A DNA stretch of 39,733 nt from an uncultured Verrucomicrobiales bacterium (lineage in GTDB: Bacteria; Verrucomicrobiota; Verrucomicrobiia; Limisphaerales; Palsa-1400): the NCBI GenBank assembly GCA_903927905.1, contig CAIYOY010000128.1, positions 1-39,733 of the forward strand. Direction: 5' to 3'. The notes below the pieces were generated by a model. The model was not told where the DNA came from and ran no database searches. It was given only the letters and a program-made list of their open reading frames with translations. How positions within the stretch are numbered: position 1 is the stretch's first letter; every line of letters starts with the position of its first letter. The translations under genes and the position numbers were made by a program. Below, piece by piece: positions 29,757-38,878 of this stretch.

Positions 29757-31562
29757 ATGAATTTAGTTTCTGGAAAAAAGGGACACTTTTTTGCTCTGGC
29801 CGCAGTTACAATCGGAATATTTTTGGGGACTGCGCTGAACAGTACGGCTCAAATGAGCAAAGCGAATCGGATTCTGCTGACTCGTGGTCTGCAACTGCAA
29901 GGGTTGATTCAGCCGGCTGACATTTTTCACCAGGACATTTATTACAATGCCTCCTACAACACGATGAATTGGGGCGGTTCCACTGCGCCGGACTTGCAGG
30001 GAACATCTCCCGGTGTTCCCTGGGCCCGATGGGCCTCGGACGCGACGCAGTTGCCGCCGTTATCTGGCGAAGCGCCGTTCATGGGCCAATTGGTGAGTCT
30101 CTCGTTGTCGGATGAGCCGTATCTGGACAGCTCGTCTGATTTCATCGCCATGCTGAATTTTTTCAATGCGGCCAATGCCACCACCTATTTCACCAATACC
30201 ATTCTTTTCGTCAATAACTGGGGCGCAGAGGTGAGTGACAGTGGGTTGACCAGTTTTATTGCCCAGGCTCATCCGGATATGATCACCTTTGATGAATATC
30301 CGTGGCAATCTGTCTATGACAGCAGCCAGCCCAACAGCACCGGGGCGGTGATTCCGGGGCCGCCGACCAGTTTTTACAGTGAGTTGCGGCGGTATCGGGA
30401 ATTTTCCAAAAATTACAATATTGCCTTTGGCATTTATCGGCAGGCGTTTCATGCGGTGCAGGATTACAATTCCACCATTTATCGTAATCCCTCCCCTTCC
30501 GAGCTTCGCCTGAACACCACTTCCGCGCTCGCTTTCAACGCCAAGATGCTGATTGATTTTGTCTATAACGCCGGGGCCACCTCGCTCTTTGACATCGAAC
30601 CCAACGGTTACAGCGGCGATCTCCACACCAACGCGCTCTATAATGAAATGGTGGATATCAACCGCCGGGCCAAAAATATGGGGCCGGCTTTGGTTCGACT
30701 CACGTCCATTTATAACATGCACAATACCAACGATGTAAATCCTCCGCCCGGACCGGTCAGCACGGATGTCGCTTTTCCCGATGGCACCATGACCAGCACC
30801 ATGATTGTTCGCGGCCGGGTCATTAGCAATGGCACGACCTACGCCACACCGTTGCCGGCTTTTTTCGTGGCCGATCCGCAAGCTTTTACCAATGCGGCCA
30901 ATCCCAACAACTCCATCTATACTTGGTGGGAAGCCCTCAAAAATGATCCCTACCTCAACGGCTGGGTCGTCACCAACAAAGCAGGCGTGAAAAACAGCGG
31001 CCTGCCCGGCGACGTGATCATCTCCTGGTTCAAAGTGCTCGACGAAAGCATGGACGGCACAACTTATTCCAACGAAGTCTATATGATGGTGGTCAATGCG
31101 CTGAGCGATCCAACCGGCACCGCCGCCGATTGTATGCAGGAGATCAAACTTAACTTTCTCGTCGGCACCAATATCAGCGCGGTGACGATGATTGATCCCG
31201 AAACCGGATTGCTCACGACCAATACCATGCCGGTGCTCGCCGGCAGCGGCAGCAGCACCAAACGCCAACTGGTTCTCGACCTCAACGGCGGCGACGCGGT
31301 GTTGTTCAAATTTGCCGATGGCGCGCCGTTCGTCGGCCAGCTTTCTGCCCCGAAATTGTCCGCGCACGTTCAATCGGGCAATCCCACCATCACCATCCAG
31401 GGAACGCCTTACTCCAATTACCGCCTGGATTGGAGCACTAACATGACCAGTGGTGGGTGGAATGTGTTGACGAATATAAACATCCCGACATCCCCCTACA
31501 CCTTCACCGACATCACCGCCGGGACAGGCCCGCGATTTTATCGGGCCGTGGCGACGCCGTAA
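29757..31562 (+). CDS. Large secreted protein, possible glycosidase-like domain
   Basis: 601 residues. A signal peptide is clear at about residues 8-31 (FFALAAVTIGIFLGTALNSTAQ in parts). Residues about 110-330 read like a TIM-barrel hydrolase, with HPDMITFDEYPW and FDIEPNGYSGDL as candidate acidic sites, but no glycosidase family can be named. The last about 80 residues form the same beta module as in the 3670-4731 protein (YSNYRLDWSTNM, TGPRFYRAVATP), a typical verrucomicrobial C-terminus. It probably acts on polysaccharide outside the cell; this is inference. ATG 29757 lacks a clear ribosome site. It ends 7 bp before a palindromic element. Confidence 0.72.
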   Translation: MNLVSGKKGHFFALAAVTIGIFLGTALNSTAQMSKANRILLTRGLQLQGLIQPADIFHQDIYYNASYNTMNWGGSTAPDLQGTSPGVPWARWASDATQLPPLSGEAPFMGQLVSLSLSDEPYLDSSSDFIAMLNFFNAANATTYFTNTILFVNNWGAEVSDSGLTSFIAQAHPDMITFDEYPWQSVYDSSQPNSTGAVIPGPPTSFYSELRRYREFSKNYNIAFGIYRQAFHAVQDYNSTIYRNPSPSELRLNTTSALAFNAKMLIDFVYNAGATSLFDIEPNGYSGDLHTNALYNEMVDINRRAKNMGPALVRLTSIYNMHNTNDVNPPPGPVSTDVAFPDGTMTSTMIVRGRVISNGTTYATPLPAFFVADPQAFTNAANPNNSIYTWWEALKNDPYLNGWVVTNKAGVKNSGLPGDVIISWFKVLDESMDGTTYSNEVYMMVVNALSDPTGTAADCMQEIKLNFLVGTNISAVTMIDPETGLLTTNTMPVLAGSGSSTKRQLVLDLNGGDAVLFKFADGAPFVGQLSAPKLSAHVQSGNPTITIQGTPYSNYRLDWSTNMTSGGWNVLTNINIPTSPYTFTDITAGTGPRFYRAVATP

Positions 31563-31569
31563 GGTGATG

Positions 31570-31641
31570 GAGCGCCGAGCATCCGCTCAGCCAGCAGTCC
31601 AAGGCCGCGATTTTCACGCCGAGCGGATGCTCGGCGCTCCA
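31570..31641. repeat. Palindromic element with perfect 20-bp inverted ends
   Basis: 31570-31589 and 31622-31641 are perfect inverted repeats beginning GGAGCGCCGAGC. Each end also folds: stem GCCGAGC with GCTCAGC (left, one G-T-type pair) or with GCTCGGC (right), loop ATCC. Related by plan to the GGAG-type family. It lies between the secreted protein and the APC permease. A near copy of one end is at 28798-28823. Confidence 0.65.
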
Positions 31642-31696
31642 CCTCCACGGGCAATTCTTGAACTTTAAACTTTGAACCTTAAACTCTCTTCCCATC

Positions 31697-33076
31697 ATGC
31701 CGGAAGAGAAACCGCATTTGATCCGACGCTTTGGCCTGCTTCAGGCTACGGCGCTCAATATGTCCAACATGGTCGGGGTTGGACCGTTTATTACCATTCC
31801 CGCCCTGATGGGCACGATCAATGGCGGCGGGCCGCAGGCGATGCTCGGGTGGATCGTCGGTTTGTTGATTGCGATCCCTGATGGATTGGTCTGGGCGGAG
31901 CTGGGCGCGGCCATGCCGGGATCGGGTGGTTCGTATCTTTATTTGCGCGACGGGTTCGGGCCGCAAAAATGGGGGCGCTTGATGGCCTTTCTTTTCATCT
32001 GGCAATTTATCATCAGCGGCCCGATGGAGATCGGCTCGGGCTTCATCGGGCTAAAACAATATATCCGCTATTTTTGGCCGGGGATGGCCGATGCGCAACT
32101 GGATCATCAATTGCAGATCATCACCGTCGCCCTCGGTGTTCTGGCCATCGTCCTGTTATACCGCCAAATCACTTCGATCGGGAAAATCACGGTGGCACTG
32201 TGGATTGGGATGTTATTGACTGTCGGGGCGGTGATTTGCGGAGGGTTGGGACATTTTAATCCGAAGATCGCGTTTGATTTCCCGGCGCATGGCTTTGATT
32301 TTTCGATGGGGTTTGTTTTTGGGCTGGGCGCGGCGGCACGCATCGGGATTTATGATTACCTCGGTTATTACGATGTCTGCTACATCGGCGATGAAGTGAA
32401 GGAACCGGCCAAAGTGATCCTCCGCTCGATTCTCATCAGTCTTATCGCCATCGCAGTGATTTATATGACCATGAATCTGGCGATCATCGGCGTGGTGCCA
32501 TGGCGCGAATTTGCCGGTCTCGACCCCGCTCCGCCCATCGCCTCGATTTTCATGGAACGGACCTTTGGGGCAAAGGCCGCGGTCGGTTTTACCGTGATGG
32601 TGTTGTGGACGACGTTTGCCTCGGTCTTCGCGTTGCTGCTCGGTTATTCCCGGATTCCGTACGCGGCGGCAAGGGACGGTTATTTCTTCAAACCCTTCGC
32701 GGCGCTGCATCCGACGAAACATTTTCCACACACCTCGTTGTTATTCATTGGTGTGCTATCAATTGCCTGCAGTTTTCTTCCGTTGCAGGCGGTGATTGAC
32801 GCCCTGGTCACCATGCGGATTCTGGTGCAATTCATCGGCCAGATCGGCGCGGTGATATTGTTGCGCAAAACCCGCCCCAATTCGGATCGCCCCTTCAAGA
32901 TGTGGCTTTATCCGCTGCCCGCTCTGCTGGCCCTGTTTGGCTGGCTGTTTCTATTTGTGACGTCCGGTTGGGATTTGATTTTGTATAGTTTATTGGCGTT
33001 GGCAGTCGGTGCGGCGGCATTTATGGGCTGGTCACGAAAGAAAAAAACGTGGCCGTTTGCACCGCAAACGAATTGA
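31697..33076 (+). CDS. APC-superfamily amino acid permease
   Basis: 459 residues, with about twelve hydrophobic segments. Helix 1 has the unwound-loop type motif of the APC fold (ALNMSNMVGVGPFITIPALMG in parts). Later segments include LGWIVGLLIAIPDGLVWAELGAAMPGSGGSYLYL in parts, where the Gly-Ser-rich turn and E-L-G-A-A-x-P-x-S-G-G-S are family hallmarks of the APC group. The C-terminus ends in a hydrophilic RKKKTWPFAPQTN. It is probably an amino acid or polyamine/proton symporter; the substrate cannot be read. It is tail-to-tail with the acetyltransferase (2 bp apart). Confidence 0.9.
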   Translation: MPEEKPHLIRRFGLLQATALNMSNMVGVGPFITIPALMGTINGGGPQAMLGWIVGLLIAIPDGLVWAELGAAMPGSGGSYLYLRDGFGPQKWGRLMAFLFIWQFIISGPMEIGSGFIGLKQYIRYFWPGMADAQLDHQLQIITVALGVLAIVLLYRQITSIGKITVALWIGMLLTVGAVICGGLGHFNPKIAFDFPAHGFDFSMGFVFGLGAAARIGIYDYLGYYDVCYIGDEVKEPAKVILRSILISLIAIAVIYMTMNLAIIGVVPWREFAGLDPAPPIASIFMERTFGAKAAVGFTVMVLWTTFASVFALLLGYSRIPYAAARDGYFFKPFAALHPTKHFPHTSLLFIGVLSIACSFLPLQAVIDALVTMRILVQFIGQIGAVILLRKTRPNSDRPFKMWLYPLPALLALFGWLFLFVTSGWDLILYSLLALAVGAAAFMGWSRKKKTWPFAPQTN

Positions 33077-33078
33077 GT

Positions 33079-33570
33079 TCAACGAACGACCAGGGCCGCA
33101 ATCTCCGGGGCGGTCATCCGACATATTCTCCAATCCGGCATGACCGTAGCACCGAGGCCGCGATAAAAACCGATGGCCGATTCATTCCAATCCAGCACTG
33201 ACCACTCCAACCTTCCGCAACCCCGCTCGTGGGCGATTTTTGCGACCCGCAAGATCAACATTTTGCCAATGCCTTTGCCGCGATGTTCCGGTAGAACAAA
33301 CAAGTCCTCGAGGTAAATCCCCGGCGTCGCCAGGAAGGTCGAGTAATTGTGGAAAAATAAGGCAAAGCCGACCGGAACCTGATCGAGGCGTGCGATCAAT
33401 ACTTCGGCAAATGGTCGCGGTCCCAAAAGTGTTTTGCGCAAATTTTCCTCGGTTGCGACGCACTGGTGGGCGAGTTTTTCGTATTCGGCCAGTCCCTTGA
33501 TGAAGGCGAGAATTTGCGGCAAATCGCTCTCTACCGCCGGCGAGATTTGAATGGATTCAGATGACAACAT
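33079..33570 (-). CDS. GNAT N-acetyltransferase (diamine acetyltransferase-like)
   Basis: 163 residues. The GNAT core is intact: IYLEDLFVLPEHRGKGIGKMLI (in parts) contains the R-G-K-G-I-G acetyl-CoA loop. RLEWSVLDWNESAIGFYRGLGA is the typical motif of the spermidine/thialysine acetyltransferase branch (W-x-V-L-D-W-N-x-x-A-x-x-F-Y). So an amine such as a polyamine or thialysine is the likely acceptor; not proven. Its ATG at 33570 is 41 bp from the stop of the ThuA gene on the same strand, so the two could be one transcript. Tail-to-tail with the permease. Confidence 0.88.
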   Translation of the reverse strand: MLSSESIQISPAVESDLPQILAFIKGLAEYEKLAHQCVATEENLRKTLLGPRPFAEVLIARLDQVPVGFALFFHNYSTFLATPGIYLEDLFVLPEHRGKGIGKMLILRVAKIAHERGCGRLEWSVLDWNESAIGFYRGLGATVMPDWRICRMTAPEIAALVVR

Positions 33571-33611
33571 CGCCGCCCATGTTAGGAGCCGTTCAACGCG
33601 TTTCCAAGCCG

Positions 33612-36536
33612 CTAGTTTTTTGGCACGCGATTAATGGTGTTGTAGATTTCGCCACGGATCGGTTTCCCATCGGCGGCGTTGATATTGTATTTGACTTCCA
33701 TTTGCATCACCGGCTGGAGGCTGGGGATGGTCAGGAAGACAGTGTGGCCATCGGGCTGGAGTTTGACGGATTGGATTTCCACCGGGTCATGGCCGACGGT
33801 TTGCGGCGAGGTCACGGAATATTCTTTGGAACCATAGGTGCTGGCGTAGAGGTAATTCCATTGTTCAATCCCGTAACTGCCGGGGTCTTCGGCGGTTTCC
33901 TTGTCCAAGGGCTGGGTGAAGCCGAGTTCGATGCCGGTGGGACGAACGTGGAAGCTGATGGGGGAATAGACTTTTTTACCGGTGTAGCGGACGCGTTGGA
34001 AGGAGCCATCGCGCGTGGCGCTGGTGGACCAGCCCAGGGTGCCAACGACATAGAGCTGGCCATCCTGTTTGCGGAACTCGCCGCGCATGGCGCCAGAAAG
34101 GAAATGAGGTTTCATCGGGACCACCGCGCCTTGCGGTTGGCCGTCCACGATGTTGCGGAGCACCATCATCATCGAGCAGCGGCCAAAGGAGAAACTGAGC
34201 AATTGGTTTTGCAAAGGCCCCCAGCGATCGCTGTTGACCCAGGCCTGGCTGCCGGTGGAATTGTCAATAATACGCGGCATCCAGCACAACGGCTGATCAT
34301 AGCCCAGCGGGCGATCCGGCGTGACGCGCGGGCCGCCGAAACCGTACCAGCCGCCCGGTTTGACTTCGCAAATGGCGCTGGCCGGCGTCCATTCGCCTTC
34401 TTGGGGAGCGATGGTGATGACGCCGTCCGAGCTGATGGACGCGCCATTGGGATTGCGCCAGCCAGCGGCGACGGTTTCGACTTTGTGTCCGTTCGGGGAA
34501 AGTTTATGCAAGCCGATGGGGTCCACGTAATAGATATTCCCTTGGGAATCGGTTTCCAGGCTGGTGACAAATTCGTGGGGTGAAGGCGAGGTTCTGATGC
34601 CATTGTAAAAATTTTGATAGAAATCGGCTTCTCCGTCTTTGTTGTGGTCTTGCAAGACAGTGATCTGATCGCGGCCGAGGACATAGATTTTGTCTTTGAT
34701 GATTTTGAGGCCGAGCGGCTGGAAGAGGCCGGTGGCGAAACGCCGCCACGTAATCTTCCGCAGGGTGACATCAATGCCGCTGACGATCCAAACATCACCA
34801 TGCAGGGTGCAAACCGCCGCGTCGCCGTTGGCAAAAAAATCGAGTCCGGTGATGAACATCAGGGCCTTGTTCGGGTTGTCATAGGGAACCGGGATTGTGT
34901 CAACCACATAAGGTTCAGTGTCGAAGGCGACCTCGCCTTTGACGGTGATCGGCTGCCAGTGGGCCGGAGCCTTTTTGATCAGTTCGATCAGGTTCTCGGA
35001 AGCTTTTGGCGCGTTGGGTTTTTGTTCTGAGTTGTAGAGGGAAAGCTTGCAGCGGATGGTATCCTGATGCGGTGGAACGGTTAGAATAATACGATTTTCT
35101 AATTCGCTGATTTTTGCTTCGCCCGAACCAGTGATGCTGACATTTGGTTTTTTCCCCTTATAGCTTTCAGCCACGGTCCATTGCACAGGGGTTTTGGAAG
35201 GAGCGATTTCAAATGACCGCGTAAACACTCCGTTTTCAAACCAGGGTGATTCCAGCACTTGCGTACCGTCCATGGTGTAAGAAAGAACGACGCGTTGTCC
35301 GGCCAGATAACAACCGTGATATTGCAAGGACGCCGGAGGAACTTCAGGCGCTTGAAACTGAATTTCTCCGCCAATTTTCGGATGAGAAATGATGCCGTAG
35401 CGGGCCGGATTGAATTCGAGGAATCGCCCGGTCCAACCAACGCGCAGATTGATCGTCGCCGTATCATAGCAGACGCCCGCATCCTGCAGATCGCCCAAGC
35501 GAATAGATAAACCTTTGGCGACGGTGAGTGTGCCGATGTCAATGGTGGAAGCGAGGAATGGGCCGAGGTCTGTTTCATTCCAGCGATTATCTTTCCAGGC
35601 CTCCTCCTTGGGATTGGTGCCGCTGTCTTTGGAATCGGTCGGCGGAAGAATTTTTTCCGGTGCGGATTTTTTTGAGGTCCGATCTTTGGTCGATTTCATC
35701 GCCAACGTTTTAGGCGCGATTCGGGATTCGACGCCGTCGGCCGGCACTTCCATTTTGGCCGTCCAAATAATGGCATTGAGCATCATTTTGCGAAAATCAT
35801 AGAGCTGCCAATTGGAAAAATAATGGCCGCCGGTGAAACCAAAGGACCGGCCGCCATTGGCCCGCTGCACCGCCCAGGCCACAGTGTTTTCCCGTTCATC
35901 GCCTTTGGTGTCTTTGAGCAAAATGGGCGTGACGCGCGGATCATGGTCGCGGAAATGAAGATTGAAATAAAATTCCTCCTTCAGCTCAAACGGACTGAGG
36001 CCGCGGCAGATCGGATGCGTCTTGGAAGCGGGTGTGGCCAACCAGTCATGCGATTCAATTTTGGAAAACCATTTGCCGGTGGGGCCATTGGTGCCGGTTT
36101 CGTAATCGAAATAGCCGCCCATCCATTCCGTGATTTTATCCGCAACCCGACTCGGATGAAAATTGCTCCAATGGAACAGCACCAGCCCGCAGCCGCGTTT
36201 CATCTGCTTTTCCAATTGGGCGAAATGGTCGCCGACGTAGAGAGGATGATCCGTTTCCTTACGGTCAGAACCGCCAGAGGTGAGAACAATCGTGTCGGCA
36301 TGGTTAAGGGCGGCGGGATTCGTCGGCCAGCCGTAAAAGATTTCCGTCTGCACCCCGGTCAGGCTGGGTGAATGGTCGAGGCACTCTTTGATGACAAAAA
36401 CATTTTTTTCGTACTCATGCGTGCCAACGGGGTGGTCATCTAACGGTCCGGCGATGAGGACGATTTTTTTGGGACCCGCCGCCACCGCCGCAAGGCAGCA
36501 TCCGGCGAAGGCAAGAATAAGAGATATTGTTTTCAA
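33612..36536 (-). CDS. ThuA domain plus beta-propeller secreted protein
   Basis: 974 residues. Signal peptide at residues 1-20 (FAGCCLAAVAA). Residues about 22-265 are a ThuA/trehalose-utilisation type domain (KIVLIAGPLDDHPVGTHEY in parts, GLVLFHWSNFHPS, GGHYFSNW). After a Ser/Lys-rich link comes a beta-sandwich-like region (about 330-500), then a six-bladed propeller of the sugar-dehydrogenase type (about 540-880: GLDFFANGDAAVCTLHGD, VLGRDQITVLQDHNKDGEADFYQNF, WRNPNGASISSDG, GWYGFGG, each read in parts). No haem-binding CxxCH is seen, unlike many planctomycete relatives. It probably acts in the periplasm on sugars; the substrate is unknown. Divergent from the PhyH gene (94 bp apart). Confidence 0.82.
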   Translation of the reverse strand: MKTISLILAFAGCCLAAVAAGPKKIVLIAGPLDDHPVGTHEYEKNVFVIKECLDHSPSLTGVQTEIFYGWPTNPAALNHADTIVLTSGGSDRKETDHPLYVGDHFAQLEKQMKRGCGLVLFHWSNFHPSRVADKITEWMGGYFDYETGTNGPTGKWFSKIESHDWLATPASKTHPICRGLSPFELKEEFYFNLHFRDHDPRVTPILLKDTKGDERENTVAWAVQRANGGRSFGFTGGHYFSNWQLYDFRKMMLNAIIWTAKMEVPADGVESRIAPKTLAMKSTKDRTSKKSAPEKILPPTDSKDSGTNPKEEAWKDNRWNETDLGPFLASTIDIGTLTVAKGLSIRLGDLQDAGVCYDTATINLRVGWTGRFLEFNPARYGIISHPKIGGEIQFQAPEVPPASLQYHGCYLAGQRVVLSYTMDGTQVLESPWFENGVFTRSFEIAPSKTPVQWTVAESYKGKKPNVSITGSGEAKISELENRIILTVPPHQDTIRCKLSLYNSEQKPNAPKASENLIELIKKAPAHWQPITVKGEVAFDTEPYVVDTIPVPYDNPNKALMFITGLDFFANGDAAVCTLHGDVWIVSGIDVTLRKITWRRFATGLFQPLGLKIIKDKIYVLGRDQITVLQDHNKDGEADFYQNFYNGIRTSPSPHEFVTSLETDSQGNIYYVDPIGLHKLSPNGHKVETVAAGWRNPNGASISSDGVITIAPQEGEWTPASAICEVKPGGWYGFGGPRVTPDRPLGYDQPLCWMPRIIDNSTGSQAWVNSDRWGPLQNQLLSFSFGRCSMMMVLRNIVDGQPQGAVVPMKPHFLSGAMRGEFRKQDGQLYVVGTLGWSTSATRDGSFQRVRYTGKKVYSPISFHVRPTGIELGFTQPLDKETAEDPGSYGIEQWNYLYASTYGSKEYSVTSPQTVGHDPVEIQSVKLQPDGHTVFLTIPSLQPVMQMEVKYNINAADGKPIRGEIYNTINRVPKN

Positions 36537-36630
36537 GGTTGAACAGGACTTTACATGAGCAGGCGTAAATGAACGACGACAAAACTTTGCGGTTTATTCA
36601 AAATCTGCCAACCTTTCAGCCGAAACAGTC

Positions 36631-37344
36631 ATGAATGTCACACCAGTATTACCGAGTGAGATTGGGAAAATGGGGTTCGCCATGGTGCCGGGCGTTATCG
36701 GACAGGAAACCATTGCAAATCTTATCCAGCAGATCGCAGCGGTGGCGGATGAAAACAGCCCGAGAGTTGGCGGGCGTTCCGGTTATGCGTTGCGTCACCT
36801 AGCCCATTTAGTGCCCGCAGTTAAAGCACTCGCTGAAGCACCCGAGATTTTAACTTTGGCCGAAACCGTTCTCGGCCCAACAACGTTCTTAGTCCGAAGT
36901 CTGTTTTTTGACAAAACACCCGAGGCCAATTGGAAAGTGGCGTGGCATCAGGATCTGACGATTGCCGTGCAAAACAAAATCGAAGTGCCGGGTTATAATT
37001 CGTGGTCCATGAAAGATGGGGTGCATCATGTGCAGCCGCCGGTTTCGGTACTCGAACGAATGCTGACCATTCGATTTCACCTGGATGACTGCAATCAGAC
37101 CAACGGAGCCTTGCAAGTTCTCCCCGGGTCGCATTTGACCGGAAGGCTTGGAGCAGCGCAGATTTCCGAGTGGCGCGCGAAAACAGAAAGTGTTGTTTGT
37201 GCCGTTCCCGCCGGAGGCGCATTACTGATGCGTCCATTGTTATTGCATGCGTCTTCCCCTGCGCTCACGCCAAATCACCGCCGCGTGATTCATCTGGAAT
37301 ATGCCGCTGATTCTTTGCCAGCCGGTCTGCAATGGGTGATTTAG
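36631..37344 (+). CDS. Phytanoyl-CoA dioxygenase (PhyH) family protein
   Basis: 237 residues. Fe(II)/2-oxoglutarate dioxygenase of the PhyH family. The facial triad is visible: H106 and D108 in WHQDLT and H206 in LLLHASSP, with R217/R218 in HRRVIHLEY as the 2-oxoglutarate anchor. Bacterial members hydroxylate various small substrates, so no substrate can be named. Length is typical. ATG 36631 follows CAGTC with no clear ribosome site. It is divergent from the ThuA/propeller gene and tail-to-tail (7 bp) with the PQQ-propeller gene, which suggests but does not prove related function. Confidence 0.88.
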   Translation: MNVTPVLPSEIGKMGFAMVPGVIGQETIANLIQQIAAVADENSPRVGGRSGYALRHLAHLVPAVKALAEAPEILTLAETVLGPTTFLVRSLFFDKTPEANWKVAWHQDLTIAVQNKIEVPGYNSWSMKDGVHHVQPPVSVLERMLTIRFHLDDCNQTNGALQVLPGSHLTGRLGAAQISEWRAKTESVVCAVPAGGALLMRPLLLHASSPALTPNHRRVIHLEYAADSLPAGLQWVI

Positions 37345-37351
37345 CCCTCAC

Positions 37352-38617
37352 CTATTTTCCCTCGATTCGATAGAGGTGCGTCCGGCTGCGCAGGATGAGG
37401 GAATGGCCGTCCACGGCGGCAGAGGCCATGAAGCCGTCGCCGAGTTGGTTTTGGGCGAGGACTTTGAATTCGCGGTCCGCTTCGATCACGGTGGCTTTGC
37501 CTTCTTCGCTGAAGAAATAAATATGACCCTCGGCATAGAGTGGAGAGGCGGAATAATTTCCGCCGATGCGTTCGCGCCAGATTTCCTTGCCGGTTTTGGC
37601 CTCGAGACAAGTGGCAATACCACCGTCGTCCACGATGAAAAGCAAATCGTTCAATAACAGCGGCGAAGGACGGGTGGGGACGTTGCGCGCGATTTTCCAG
37701 AGGATGTTGGTCTCCGGCAAGACGCCGTGGCCGATGGGATTCAAGGCCCACAGTTCTCCCTTGGGATTGCCGGTGCAGAGGTAAATCGTGTCGTTGCCAA
37801 AAACTGCCGTGGTGCTGGAAGTATGCACCGGATATTCCGCGCGCCAAAGTTCTTTGCCGGTGGCCAAGTCATAAGTGTAGGCCGATTTGGAACCCTGGCT
37901 GTAAAGCGTAGGTTTGCCGCCGATGGGGAAAACTCGCGGCGTGGTGAAGGCCTTGCGCCAATCGCCTTCACGATCGGGTTTGCCATTGGCCTGGATGTCC
38001 TTGAAATCCACCGAGCGTTCCGTGCGCCAGATGGTTTTTCCGGTGTGCTTGTCGAGGGCGACGACGAATTGATGATCGCTGCCGTCGAAGTTGTGGATCA
38101 ACATATCCTTGTAAATCAAAACCGATGACCCGGCGGCGCGATAATGGTAGCAGACAAAATCGCGACGCTCCCAAATCACCTTCGCCGTCTTGGTATCAAT
38201 GCAGGCCACGGCGGGCGAACCCCAACTGGCATAGAGGCGTCCATTTTCCAGGGCCGGCGTGGGCGAGGCGTAGCTGTTGAAATCTATGCAAAATTGCGGG
38301 ACTTCGACGTCGAAGAGTTTTTTGTCGTGAATGATTTTGCCGGTTTCGAGATCCACGCAGATGACGCCGAGTTGGGTGCCTTTTTCATCGGCGGTGGTGA
38401 GCCAGATTTCTTTCCCGAGAATCACGGGTGAGGACCAGGCTTTTCCATGCGTGGCGGTTTCCCATTTGATATTTTTCTCCGCGCTCCAAGTCAGCGGCAA
38501 ACCTTTGGCGGTGGAAATGCCGTTGCCATCCGGTCCGCGAAATTGCGGCCAGTCAGCCAGGCAGGCCGAGGCGGCGAAGCTGAAAGCAAAAAGATAAACT
38601 GAGAATTTCGACGACAT
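37352..38617 (-). CDS. PQQ-type beta-propeller secreted protein
   Basis: 421 residues. Signal peptide at residues 1-21 (FSVYLFAFSFAASACLA). The mature N-terminus DWPQFRGPDGNGIS is the classic start of these PVC-group proteins. Repeated blade motifs with the PQQ-type tryptophan docking pattern are present (VDLETGKIIHDKKL, DTKTAKVIWERRD, DKHTGKTIWRTER, DLATGKELWRAEY, EAKTGKEIWRERI). So it is an eight-bladed-type propeller, but catalytic residues of alcohol or glucose dehydrogenases are not evident. It may be an outer-membrane-assembly-like (BamB-like) scaffold or a dehydrogenase; a periplasmic role is inferred. The region 38618-38878 upstream holds a repeat cluster. Confidence 0.88.
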   Translation of the reverse strand: MSSKFSVYLFAFSFAASACLADWPQFRGPDGNGISTAKGLPLTWSAEKNIKWETATHGKAWSSPVILGKEIWLTTADEKGTQLGVICVDLETGKIIHDKKLFDVEVPQFCIDFNSYASPTPALENGRLYASWGSPAVACIDTKTAKVIWERRDFVCYHYRAAGSSVLIYKDMLIHNFDGSDHQFVVALDKHTGKTIWRTERSVDFKDIQANGKPDREGDWRKAFTTPRVFPIGGKPTLYSQGSKSAYTYDLATGKELWRAEYPVHTSSTTAVFGNDTIYLCTGNPKGELWALNPIGHGVLPETNILWKIARNVPTRPSPLLLNDLLFIVDDGGIATCLEAKTGKEIWRERIGGNYSASPLYAEGHIYFFSEEGKATVIEADREFKVLAQNQLGDGFMASAAVDGHSLILRSRTHLYRIEGK

Positions 38618-38641
38618 GGATGAATTCTGGTTTATTTGGGG

Positions 38642-38792
38642 CCTGACGGCAACACGTCTCTACCGGAAATGGGGTATTACATACTTGGGGGTGAAAATAG
38701 CCGTCAGGTCGTAAGGTGTCCTGTAAACATTGGGTTTTATTGAGGTCGGACCCGTAAGGTTACCCGTCAGGAGGCGTAAGTTACCCGTAAGG
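38642..38792. repeat. Cluster of CCGT(A/C)AGG direct repeats
   Basis: The octamer CCGT(A/C)AGG occurs at 38701-38708, 38752-38759, 38764-38771 and 38785-38792, and in inverted form at 38642-38649 (CCTGACGG). Three of them are preceded by AC. Weaker forms (TCGTAAGG, GCGTAAGT) lie between. All fall in the 261-bp gap between the PQQ-propeller gene and the DnaJ gene. Compatible with multiple operator sites or decayed tandem repeats. Confidence 0.5.
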
Positions 38793-38878
38793 CCGCTAGG
38801 GTACGGGCGGCCTTGAAATTCACGCGTCCTTAATGCAATGAAGCTGGTGGTGATGGTTTCTTTCGGTAAACTAGGGAC

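Noticed and set aside
30060-31373. 437-codon minus-strand ORF
   Set aside because: Antisense to the secreted protein with signal peptide and C-terminal module.
33561-34583. 340-codon plus-strand ORF
   Set aside because: Antisense to the ThuA/propeller gene.
33612-36536. Haem-containing sugar dehydrogenase
   Set aside because: No CxxCH in the protein, so the cytochrome part common in relatives is missing.
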